From an uncultured Phenylobacterium sp. (GTDB lineage: Bacteria; Pseudomonadota; Alphaproteobacteria; Caulobacterales; Caulobacteraceae), in contig CAMFIW010000051.1 in the NCBI GenBank assembly GCA_945952355.1, positions 1 to 10,628 on the forward strand: DNA of 10,628 nucleotides. The letters run 5' to 3'. Below, piece by piece: positions 1 to 9,070 of the stretch (positions within the stretch are counted from its first letter, which is position 1; every line of letters starts with the position of its first letter). The notes beneath the pieces were generated by a model. It had not been told where the DNA came from. It made no database searches and saw only the letters and a program-made list of their open reading frames with translations. The position numbers and the translations under genes were made by a program.

Positions 1-69
1 GTTGAGCAGGGTGGTCTTGCCGGCGCCGAGATAGCCGGTGAGCACGGTGACGGGGGTCTTGCTGGTCAT
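1..69 (-). CDS. COG0523 / CobW-type G3E GTPase (5' end only)
   Basis: Read on the minus strand, the first 23 codons are visible, and the gene continues off the left edge. They start MTSKTPVTVL and continue into TGYLGAGKTT, a Walker A P-loop (GxxxxGKT) placed within the first 20 residues. That short lead into the P-loop is typical of the COG0523 branch of G3E GTPases (CobW, YjiA, ZigA/ZagA), which are GTP-driven metal chaperones or insertases. Several are induced in zinc starvation through Zur. An in-frame ATG three codons upstream (position 78, preceded directly by a TAG) is an equally possible start; neither has a convincing Shine-Dalgarno. The gene is divergent from the cation transporter at 185, and a Zur-like palindrome lies between them, which supports a zinc-related role. 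The diagnostic CxCC metal motif and C-terminal domain are outside the window, so the subfamily is inferred. Confidence 0.8.
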   Translation of the reverse strand, partial: MTSKTPVTVLTGYLGAGKTTLLN

Positions 70-136
70 GGCGATCATCTAGTGCTTGCGAGCGCCGGAG
101 GGAACAGCCCGACTCACTCTCACTTGACCCCCATGT

Positions 137-155
137 AGTGTTATATCATAACACT
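137..155. promoter_or_regulatory. Candidate Zur operator (Zur box)
   Basis: A 19-bp palindrome with perfect 8-bp arms, AGTGTTAT (137-144) and ATAACACT (148-155), surrounds a 3-base centre. The core 139-153 matches the enterobacterial Zur half-site pattern TGTTATA-N-TATAACA at every defined position except one (C147). It is the most AT-rich patch in a GC-rich intergenic region and lies between the COG0523 GTPase and CDF transporter starts, about 30 bp before the GTG at 185. A TTGACC hexamer at 124-129 could act as a -35 for the rightward gene, which would put the palindrome over its -10. A TATGAT on the opposite strand (rc of 145-150) could serve the leftward gene. Zur represses such sites when zinc is sufficient. 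Assignment to Zur rather than another Fur-family protein rests on the motif and the neighbours. Confidence 0.8.
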
Positions 156-184
156 TCAACGCCAGCCGGCGCCTTGAGGGCCTC

Positions 185-1120
185 GTGACCACCCCCAGCA
201 ACCTGCAATCGGGCGACCTACAGACGCCGATCGACGCCTTTCGGGGCGACCGGGTCTATCTCGGGGCGGACCACGCGCGCAACGAACGGCGCACCTGGAT
301 CGTGGCCGCCATCTGCCTGGCGACCCTGGTGGTTCAGATCGGCGGCGGCATGGCCTTCCGCTCCATGGCCCTCGTGGCCGGCGGCATCCATATGGGCGCC
401 CATGTCGCGGCCCTGACCGCGGCGGCGCTCGCCTATGCGGTGGCCCGGCGCTATGCGGCCGATCCGCGCTTCGCCTTCGGCACCGGCAAGGTCGGCTACC
501 TGGCCGGCTTCGGCAACGCCATGGTGCTGGCGGTGACCGCGGTCCTGATCGCCATCGAGAGCGCCCAGCGGCTTCTGCGCCCCGAGTCGGTCGACTATCC
601 GAGCGCCATGGCGCTGGCGACCGCCGCCCTCGCGGTCAACCTGGTCTGCGTCTGGCTGCTGAAGCCCGCCCACGTCCACGCGCACGATCGTCACGGGGAT
701 TTGAACCTCTCGGCCGCGCACCTGCATCTCAGCGCCGATGCTGTGATTTCCGCCCTCACCATCGCCGGCCTCGCAGGTGGCCGCTGGCTGGGCTGGACTT
801 GGGCCGACCCGCTCATGGCGCTGGCCGGCGCGGCCCTGGTGGCCCAGTTCGCGTGGACTTTGCTGAGCCGGGCCGGCGCGACCCTGCTCGACATGAACCC
901 TTCGACGGAGCTGACCCAGGAGATCAGGGCGCGGCTCCAGGCGGACGGCGCAAAGGTCCTGGACCTGCATCTATGGCGGCTGGGGCCGGGACATCATGCC
1001 GCGATCGTGGTCCTGGATGGCGCCGGTTTATCGCCCGTTAACCACTATCGCGCGCGATTGGCGGGCTTGGATGGCCTCAGCCACATCACCATTGAGGTGC
1101 GCGACCATCCGGCGACTTGA
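185..1120 (+). CDS. DmeF-like cation diffusion facilitator (variant)
   Basis: This 311-residue membrane protein belongs to the CDF family, whose members exchange protons for divalent metals across the inner membrane. The overall text resembles the DmeF (Co/Ni) branch: an N-terminal ADHARNERRTW segment, a GTGK loop at 99-102, LDLHLWRLGPGHHAAIV at 259-275, and LSHITIEV near the C-terminus. Transport-site residues appear as HMGAH in TM2 (H69, H73) and HLSAD in TM5 (H181, D185). A short His-rich loop (H163, H165, H167, H170) sits between TM4 and TM5. From memory of the family, three usually acidic positions are neutral here: Q51 in TM1, G66 just before the TM2 site, and Y105 in the GTGK loop. The GTG start has GAGGG 4 bp upstream, and no better start is seen. 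A Zur-like box lies directly upstream, so zinc-responsive control is likely. The metal and the direction of transport are not shown by sequence. Confidence 0.85.
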   Translation: MTTPSNLQSGDLQTPIDAFRGDRVYLGADHARNERRTWIVAAICLATLVVQIGGGMAFRSMALVAGGIHMGAHVAALTAAALAYAVARRYAADPRFAFGTGKVGYLAGFGNAMVLAVTAVLIAIESAQRLLRPESVDYPSAMALATAALAVNLVCVWLLKPAHVHAHDRHGDLNLSAAHLHLSADAVISALTIAGLAGGRWLGWTWADPLMALAGAALVAQFAWTLLSRAGATLLDMNPSTELTQEIRARLQADGAKVLDLHLWRLGPGHHAAIVVLDGAGLSPVNHYRARLAGLDGLSHITIEVRDHPAT

Positions 1121-1148
1121 CGTAGCCCCCCGGATCAGGCGTCAACCC

Positions 1149-2510
1149 ATGTCGATGGATCGCGTACTTGAACCGTCTGCCGAGGCCTTGGGTCCGGGCG
1201 AGTTTCGCCCCCGCCCGCTGGCCCTTCGTGCAGTGAGCAGTGTTTTCTGGGCCCTGGCCGACGCTGGTTGGGCGACCTGTGTCGCGGTATCGAGCGCCCG
1301 GACGGGTGGCGCCCGGCGCCTGCCGGATCGCCTCGCCGACGGCGCGGTCGCCGGCGCGGTCGGCCTGTTCCGCCATCGCTGGAAGATCGCCGGCGCCGTG
1401 GGTGCGACGGCCGCAGTGGTCACCGCCTTCCACTTCGTGCCGGAGAAGGAACGCCCGCACGTCGTGGCGACCGCCATGGCCGCGCCCGCCGCGCACCTCG
1501 ACATGGACGTTCGCATCGCCAAACCGCTGACCCAGGGTCCGGCGGCGCTACAGCGCAAGCTGGAGGAACTCGCCGCCGCCTATGGCGAGCCGGTCGGCGT
1601 CGCCGTGGCCGATGTCTCCGAGGGATGGGTGACCTCGGTCTCCGGCGACAAGCCCTTCCCGCAGCAGAGCGTCTCCAAGCTCTGGGTGGCGATCTCCGTG
1701 CTCGATGCGGTCGACCGCGGCCACCTGGGTCTCGACCAGGAGGTCGTTCTCGGCCCCGACGACCGCAGCGTGTTCAACCAGCCGATCTCCTACCAGATCG
1801 GCGAGACGGGCTACCGCACCACCGTGCGCAACCTGATGCATCACGCGCTGATCCAGTCCGACAACGCCGCCAACGACAAGCTGATGAGCCTGGCCGGCGG
1901 CGCGCCCGGCGTGCTGGACATGATCCGCAGGAAGTCGCTCGATGGGGTCAAGCTGGCCGAGGACGAGAAGCACCTGCAGGCCCACATCGCCGGTCTGACC
2001 TGGACCAAGGACCTGTCCCCCTACGGCGCCTTCGACGCCGCCCGCGCGCGTCTGCCGCACGATGTGCGCGCCGCCGCCATGGACGCCTACATCGCCAATC
2101 CCTACGACGGGGCGAGCCCGGTGGGCATCGTCTCCGGCCTCGCGGCCCTGAAGCGCGGCGAACTGCTGTCCAAGGCCTCGACCGAGACGATCCTGGACAT
2201 CATGGCCAAGTGCAAGACCGGCCCGCGTCGCCTGAAAGGCGGCCTGCCGGGCGACTGGCAGATCGCGCACAAGACCGGCACCGGCCAGGACTTCAAAGGC
2301 GCCTCGATCGGCATCAATGACGTGGGCCTGCTGACCGCGCCCGACGGCAAGACCTACGCCGTGGCGGTCATGCTGCAGCGGACCCACAAGCCCACGCCGC
2401 AGCGCCTGGAGTTCATGCAGGCGGTCACCCGCGCGGTGGTCGAAACCTGGCACGGCGACGAGGTGCGGATCGCCCGCGCCAAGACCAGCGAAACCAACGC
2501 CGCGGACTGA
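1149..2510 (+). CDS. Membrane-anchored class A beta-lactamase-like serine hydrolase
   Basis: Numbering from the ATG at 1149 (453 residues), the three serine penicillin-recognising motifs are present: SVSK (nucleophile S174, K177), SDN (237-239) and KTG (375-377). At the spacing expected for Ambler 166-170 there is EKHLQ (273-277), so the omega-loop ExxLN motif reads ExxLQ. The SDN-to-KTG distance is about 34 residues longer than in typical class A beta-lactamases. Residues 78-97 (WKIAGAVG to AFHFV) form one hydrophobic segment after a ~75-residue Arg/Ala-rich N-terminus, which suggests a signal anchor with the catalytic domain in the periplasm. Possible roles are a divergent beta-lactamase or a peptidoglycan- or peptide-active serine hydrolase. 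The frame is open back to 996, but a start there would overlap the CDF gene; 1149 (or 1155) leaves a 28-bp gap. It is separated from rplU by that gene's own promoter. Confidence 0.85.
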   Translation: MSMDRVLEPSAEALGPGEFRPRPLALRAVSSVFWALADAGWATCVAVSSARTGGARRLPDRLADGAVAGAVGLFRHRWKIAGAVGATAAVVTAFHFVPEKERPHVVATAMAAPAAHLDMDVRIAKPLTQGPAALQRKLEELAAAYGEPVGVAVADVSEGWVTSVSGDKPFPQQSVSKLWVAISVLDAVDRGHLGLDQEVVLGPDDRSVFNQPISYQIGETGYRTTVRNLMHHALIQSDNAANDKLMSLAGGAPGVLDMIRRKSLDGVKLAEDEKHLQAHIAGLTWTKDLSPYGAFDAARARLPHDVRAAAMDAYIANPYDGASPVGIVSGLAALKRGELLSKASTETILDIMAKCKTGPRRLKGGLPGDWQIAHKTGTGQDFKGASIGINDVGLLTAPDGKTYAVAVMLQRTHKPTPQRLEFMQAVTRAVVETWHGDEVRIARAKTSETNAAD

Positions 2511-2529
2511 TTTTAGCCGCCCCTTCGCG

Positions 2530-2557
2530 TTGACTCGGGCGGGAGCGTCTGTATAAG
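2530..2557 (+). promoter_or_regulatory. Putative rplU-rpmA promoter
   Basis: A TTGACT -35 (2530-2535) and a TATAAG -10 (2552-2557) are separated by 16 bp, a good housekeeping-sigma promoter in a GC-rich intergenic region. Transcription would begin near 2564, giving a leader of about 80 nt before rplU. A GACTC (GANTC, the CcrM methylation target) at 2532-2536 overlaps the -35. A second possible -10, GCTATAG at 2604-2610, resembles the Caulobacter GCTANA element but has no good -35. Confidence 0.65.
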
Positions 2558-2568
2558 ACCGCGCTTCC

Positions 2569-2603
2569 CGCCCGTGGGCCATCCCGCGGGCGCAATCCTT
2601 TTT
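2569..2603 (+). terminator. Attenuator-like hairpin with U-tract in the rplU leader
   Basis: Bases 2569-2578 pair with 2583-2592 in a 10-bp GC-rich stem with one internal U-G wobble and a CCAU loop (2579-2582). Six bases later comes a run of five T (2599-2603). This is the shape of an intrinsic terminator, but it lies downstream of the likely rplU promoter and upstream of the start codon. It could attenuate rplU-rpmA transcription. It could also simply end transcripts from the upstream hydrolase gene, if the real rplU start is further 3'. The gap between stem and T-run makes it weaker than the terminator after rpmA. Confidence 0.45.
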
Positions 2604-2610
2604 GCTATAG

Positions 2611-2625
2611 TTGTCTTCGAGACAA
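2611..2625 (+). other. Small hairpin in the rplU leader
   Basis: TTGTCT (2611-2616) and AGACAA (2620-2625) form a perfect 6-bp stem around a TCG loop. It ends 6 bp before the AGGG Shine-Dalgarno (2632-2635) of rplU. Its position suggests a role in translation initiation or autogenous control by L21, but this is inference from geometry alone. Confidence 0.4.
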
Positions 2626-2643
2626 GGTTTTAGGGCGCGAACG

Positions 2644-3243
2644 ATGTACGCGGTGATCAAGACCGGCGGCAAGCAGTACCGGGTTCAACCCGGCGACGTG
2701 CTCGTGGTCGAAAAGCTGGACGGCGAGCCGGGCGCGGACGTCGCCTTCGGTGAAGTCCTGATGCTGGGCGACGGCGACGCCGTGACCGTGGGCGCGCCCA
2801 CCGTGGACGGCGCTTCGGTCAGCGCGACCCTGATCGAAACCCGCAAGGGCGAGAAGGTGAAGATCTTCAAGAAGATCCGTCGCCAGGGCTATCGCCGCAC
2901 CCGTGGCCACCGCCAGACCGAAACGGTGCTGCGCGTCACCGCGATCGCCGGCGCCGGCAAGTCGGACAAGTGGGACGGGACCGTCGACCTGACGCCCAAG
3001 GCCCTGATCGACGCCAAGGCCCGCAACTTGAAGAACGTGGTCGCCGCCCTGGAAGCCGCCGCGCCTGCGGTCGCCGCCAAGCCGGCCAAGGCCAAAGCCG
3101 CTCCGAAGGCTGAAGCCGCAGCGGAGGCTCCGGCCGCCGAAGCCAAGGCCCCGGCCAAGAAGACCGCCGCGCCGAAGGCCGAAGCCACCGAGAAGAAGGC
3201 TGCGCCCAAGAAGGCCGCGGCCAAGAAGTCCGACGCCGAATAA
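2644..3243 (+). CDS. rplU: 50S ribosomal protein L21 with long C-terminal tail
   Basis: L21 binds 23S rRNA in the large subunit. The product starts MYAVIKTGGKQYRVQ, the classic L21 N-terminus, and carries the RNA-binding signature KIFKKIRRQGYRRTRGHRQT at 73-92. The conserved domain fills about the first 105 residues, the usual full length of L21. The 199-residue protein continues with a ~30-residue linker (to about 135) and a low-complexity tail (136-199) of Ala, Lys, Pro and Glu with repeated KAxAPK-like units. Such tails are known in some alphaproteobacterial L21 proteins and are probably disordered. The ATG at 2644 has AGGG 8 bp upstream. A TTG at 2611 in the same frame is rejected because it lies inside the leader hairpin and precedes the conserved N-terminus. 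It is followed 30 bp later by rpmA in one transcript. Confidence 0.97.
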   Translation: MYAVIKTGGKQYRVQPGDVLVVEKLDGEPGADVAFGEVLMLGDGDAVTVGAPTVDGASVSATLIETRKGEKVKIFKKIRRQGYRRTRGHRQTETVLRVTAIAGAGKSDKWDGTVDLTPKALIDAKARNLKNVVAALEAAAPAVAAKPAKAKAAPKAEAAAEAPAAEAKAPAKKTAAPKAEATEKKAAPKKAAAKKSDAE

Positions 3244-3273
3244 CCGTCGGCTATAGCGTTTTAGGAGGCCACT

Positions 3274-3543
3274 ATGGCTCACAAGAAATCCGGCGGTTCC
3301 TCGCGCAACGGGCGCGACTCGGCGGGCCGCCGCCTCGGCGTCAAGAAGTTCGGCGGCGAAGCCGTAGATGCTGGCAACATCATCGTGCGCCAGCGCGGCA
3401 CCAAGTTCTTCCCGGGCGACAATGTCGGCATGGGCAAGGACCACACCCTCTTCGCGACGGCCGAAGGCGCCGTGAAATTCGTGACCAAGCGCGACGACCG
3501 CACCTATGTGACGGTCGTGGCCAATGAGGCGAATGCGAAGTAG
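3274..3543 (+). CDS. rpmA: 50S ribosomal protein L27
   Basis: The 89-residue product is the normal length for L27. It begins [16 protein letters not shown], the Gram-negative form with no cleavable leader, and contains the family signature [19 protein letters not shown] followed by KDHTLFA. The N-terminal tail of L27 reaches toward the peptidyl-transferase centre, and the protein also helps 50S assembly. The start is fixed by a full AGGAGG (3263-3268) 5 bp before the ATG, the strongest Shine-Dalgarno in the window, as suits a highly expressed gene. It is co-transcribed with rplU and closed by the terminator at 3595-3634. Confidence 0.98.
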   Translation: MAHKKSGGSSRNGRDSAGRRLGVKKFGGEAVDAGNIIVRQRGTKFFPGDNVGMGKDHTLFATAEGAVKFVTKRDDRTYVTVVANEANAK

Positions 3544-3561
3544 AGGCGGATCCTCACTTCG

Positions 3562-3582
3562 GGTCCGCCAGTTCGGCGGACC
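3562..3582 (+). other. Hairpin between rpmA and its terminator
   Basis: GGTCCGCC (3562-3569) and GGCGGACC (3575-3582) form a perfect 8-bp stem with an AGTTC loop. There is no T-run after it. GGCGGA at 3545-3550, just after the rpmA stop, could compete for pairing with 3564-3569. It probably works with the following terminator, for example as a 3'-end stabilising structure. Confidence 0.5.
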
Positions 3583-3594
3583 GGCAGATCTCCA

Positions 3595-3634
3595 AGCGGG
3601 GAGTCCGGAACGCCGGACTCCCCGCTTTCGTTTT
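3595..3634 (+). terminator. Rho-independent terminator of rplU-rpmA
   Basis: A perfect 14-bp stem (3595-3608 with 3613-3626) closes an AACG tetraloop and runs into TTTCGTTTT (3626-3634). It lies about 50 bp after the rpmA stop and before the acetyltransferase gene, so it should end the ribosomal-protein transcript and isolate it from the genes downstream. Confidence 0.93.
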
Positions 3635-3693
3635 GGGCGCGTCGCCTCGGGCGCGCCGGACTAGGGCCCCGATAGAGGGCCGGGAGGTCTCAA

Positions 3694-6497
<2,804 letters not shown>

Positions 6498-6501
<4 letters not shown>

Positions 6502-8921
6502 GCGCTGGCCCGCACCTCGGGCGGGACGGGTTCCTCGATTGCGACGCGGATCGCCTCGTGCAACGCGCCGATGTCGATCGGCTTGGCCACGTAGCCGGTC
6601 ATGCCGGCGGCGCGGTACTCCGCCACCTGGTGGCTCATGGCGTTGGCCGAGAGCGCGATGATCGGGATCGGCGGCCGTCCGCTGGCGGTCTCGGCCGCGC
6701 GGATCGCCAGGGACGCGGCGACCCCGCCCATGCCCGGCATCTGGATATCCATCAGGATCAGGTCGAAGGCCTCCGTGCGCCAGGCCTCCAGCGCCGCGCG
6801 GCCGTCCTCGACGACCACCAGGTCCACGCCGAGGGGAGCCAGCAGGGCCTGCAGCACGCGCTGGTTGGTCGCGTTGTCCTCGGCCGCCAGAATGCGCACG
6901 GCGCGCTCGCCAAACTCCTGGGCCGGCGCGCCGGCCGCCATGGCGTCGCTCGCCACCGGGGTCTCGGCCCGGTCGGCCGGCACGGTGAAACGGAAGGTCG
7001 AGCCCAGGCCCGGCGCGCTCTCGACCTCGATGGCGCCGCCCATCATCTCCACCAGCTCGCGGCAGATGGCGAGGCCCAGGCCGGTACCGCCGAACCGCCG
7101 CTCGTTGGAGTCGTCGACCTGGCTGAACTTGGCGAACAGGCGCGGCGCGGCCTCCGGCGCCATGCCGATGCCGGTGTCGCGCACCGTGAAGGTGAGGCCC
7201 TCGGCGACCCGCTCGACCGTCACCGCCACCGCGCCCCGGTCGGTGAACTTCACCGCGTTGGAAACCAGGTTGGCCAGGATCTGGCGCAGCCGCTCGGCGT
7301 CGCCGACCCAGCCGCCGGCCGCCCGCGCGGAGACCTCGCCGGTCAACTCCAGCCCCTTGGCCGCGGCGTTGCCGGCGAAGGTGGCCACCGTGCGCCGGAC
7401 CAGGGTTTCCAGGTCGAACGGTCCGTAGCTGAGCTCGAGCTTGCCGGCCTCGATCTTCGAGATGTCCAGCACATCGTTGAGGATCTGCAGCAAGGCCGAA
7501 CCGGAGTCGCGGATGGACCCCAGCCGTTCGCGCTGGGCGGAGGACAGCTTGTCCATCTCCATGGCTTGGGCCATGCCCAGCACACCGTTCAGGGGGGTGC
7601 GGATCTCGTGGCTCATATTGGCCAGGAACTGCGACTTCATCTGGTTTGCGGCTTCGGCGGCCTCCTGGGCCACGCGGCTCGAAACCAGCTCCGCCTCGAC
7701 GCGCCTCGCCTCGCGCGCTCCGGCGCGGAAGGTGCCCAGCGCTCGCGCGAGTCGGCCGATCTCGTCGAGGCGGCCGACATAGGGGATCTCCCGCTCGAGG
7801 TCGCCGTCCGCCACCTGGGTCATGGCCTCGGTGATGCCGCTGATCGGCCGCACCACCCGGCCAAGGATCACGATCGCGCCGATCAGGCCCAGCATGGAGG
7901 CGCCCACCATCAGATAGACCGCCAGCAGGAAGTCGCGCTGGGCGCGGGCCGCCTGCGTCTGGGCGTGGCGCGCCATGGCGTCGAGCGCCGCGTCCGCCAC
8001 CTTGGTCAGCGACTTCACCGTGATGAAGAAGACGTCGTTCGTCGCCGTCCCGGCGTCGTGGATCCGGCGGTCCCCCGTCACCAGCGCGCGGACCACGGCG
8101 ACCTCGGTACGCCGGATGTGGTCGAGGTTGCCGGAGGCGAGCCGATAGGCCGCCCGCAGCTCCGCGGGCGCTTCCGGGCCGCCGGCGTCGACGCCGAGGC
8201 CCTGCCAAACGCCCTCGGCCTCGCCGCGATGCTGCGCCAGGACGATCTGCTGGTCGAGGCTCGGGCGCGCGTCCTGGCCGGCCATGTCGCCCAGCAGCAT
8301 GCCCTCAGCGCCCAGGGCTTCGCGCTCGCGCCAGACCAGCTGCTTGACGCGCATCATCCGTGCGGCGAAGGGGTCGGCGCGAACCACCGCGTCGGACAGG
8401 TGGTTGGACAGCGCCTCGATGTCGTTGTTCAGGGTGTCGACCGCCCCCGTCCACGCCTCCCGCAAGCCGGGCGGGCGTTTCTCCAGCGGCTGGGCCAGGG
8501 CGGCCAGGGTGCGGGCGCGCATCTGCACCACTGCGTCGTGGTCGCGGCGCACGCGGTCAACCAGGGCGTTCGTTCGCGCCGCCTCGCTCTTGGGTAGCGT
8601 CTCGGCCCGACTCGACAGCGTAGACAGCGCCCGCTCGAGCGCGGCTTCGGCAGCTTCGCGGATCGGCGGGACGCGCCGGTAGGAATCGTTGGACGCGTCG
8701 CGGCGCGACAGAACCACCGCCGTGGCGCCGCGCTCCATGCGCAGGCCCTGCATCGCGTCGAACAGATCGTGGGCGACTTCGGTGGCCAGGACCATCTGCC
8801 GCGCCACCTCGCGCCGCTGATAGGCGCGTTCCGCGGACACGGCGCAGGCGGCGACCAAGGCCAGGGCCAGCAGGCCGGTTATGGCCTGCAGCAGGACTCC
8901 CAATGACAGGAACCGTCTCAT
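6498..8921 (-). CDS. Hybrid sensor histidine kinase with NIT-like periplasmic sensor
   Basis: This 807-residue membrane kinase senses a signal outside the cytoplasm and passes phosphate from His to its own receiver domain. Order: TM1 (about 6-28); a helical periplasmic region (29-330) with [15 protein letters not shown] (58-72) and [15 protein letters not shown] (197-211), resembling the ERG repeats of NIT sensor domains; TM2 (332-354); HAMP (355-407); HisKA with SHEIRTP (H438); HATPase with N-box NLVSNAVKF (551-559), DTGIGM (582-587) and GGTGLGLAI (611-619); receiver with E681-D682, phospho-acceptor D725 (LMDIQMP), S758 and K780. All catalytic residues are present. There is no HPt domain, so a separate phosphotransferase is expected. 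The ATG at 8921 follows a GC-rich stretch with only a loose GGGCGGG ribosome site. The gene is convergent with proB, sharing CTAG, and divergent from the ProA-like gene. The signal and output are unknown. Confidence 0.93.
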
Positions 8922-9070
8922 GGTTCGCGCAGCCCGCCCCCGGATGCCGTACTGGCCGTGCCAGGAATGGGCGGTAACCGTAACGGCGCACTTAATCCGA
9001 GTGCGGCAGGCTGTCGCAGTCGGGTTTGAACCGGGGCCGAAAGAGGCTTAGTAAGGCTCATCTTGAGCAT
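8922..9070. promoter_or_regulatory. Divergent intergenic region, kinase / ProA-like gene
   Basis: This 149-bp gap must hold the promoters of both divergent genes. I see no confident -35/-10 pair on either strand. GTAACC and GTAACGG form an imperfect tandem repeat around 8974-8986 (TAACCG then TAACGG). Short AT-rich patches occur at CTTAAT (near 8993) and CTTAGTAAGG (9047-9056). No strong Shine-Dalgarno precedes the ATG at 9071; TTGAG lies 3 bp upstream. Confidence 0.3.

Noticed and set aside
996..1148. A longer N-terminus for the serine hydrolase starting at 996
   Set aside because: It would overlap the end of the CDF gene by 125 bp, and the added residues look like an out-of-frame reading of that gene.
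2611..2643. An upstream TTG start for rplU
   Set aside because: It lies in the leader hairpin, and L21 proteins begin at MYAVIKTGGKQY, which matches the ATG at 2644 with its own AGGG site.
3061..3240. The Ala/Lys-rich repeat at the rplU 3' end as a DNA tandem repeat or a separate gene
   Set aside because: The units are imperfect and remain in frame with L21; this is a low-complexity protein tail, not a DNA repeat array.
3247..3260. GCTATAG before rpmA as an internal -10 promoter element
   Set aside because: There is no suitable -35 upstream, and the 30-bp gap after rplU with a strong Shine-Dalgarno fits simple co-transcription.
6558..8597. A 679-codon plus-strand open frame antisense to the histidine kinase
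   Set aside because: The translation is His/Arg/Gln-rich with no recognisable fold, and the opposite strand encodes a complete kinase with all catalytic motifs.
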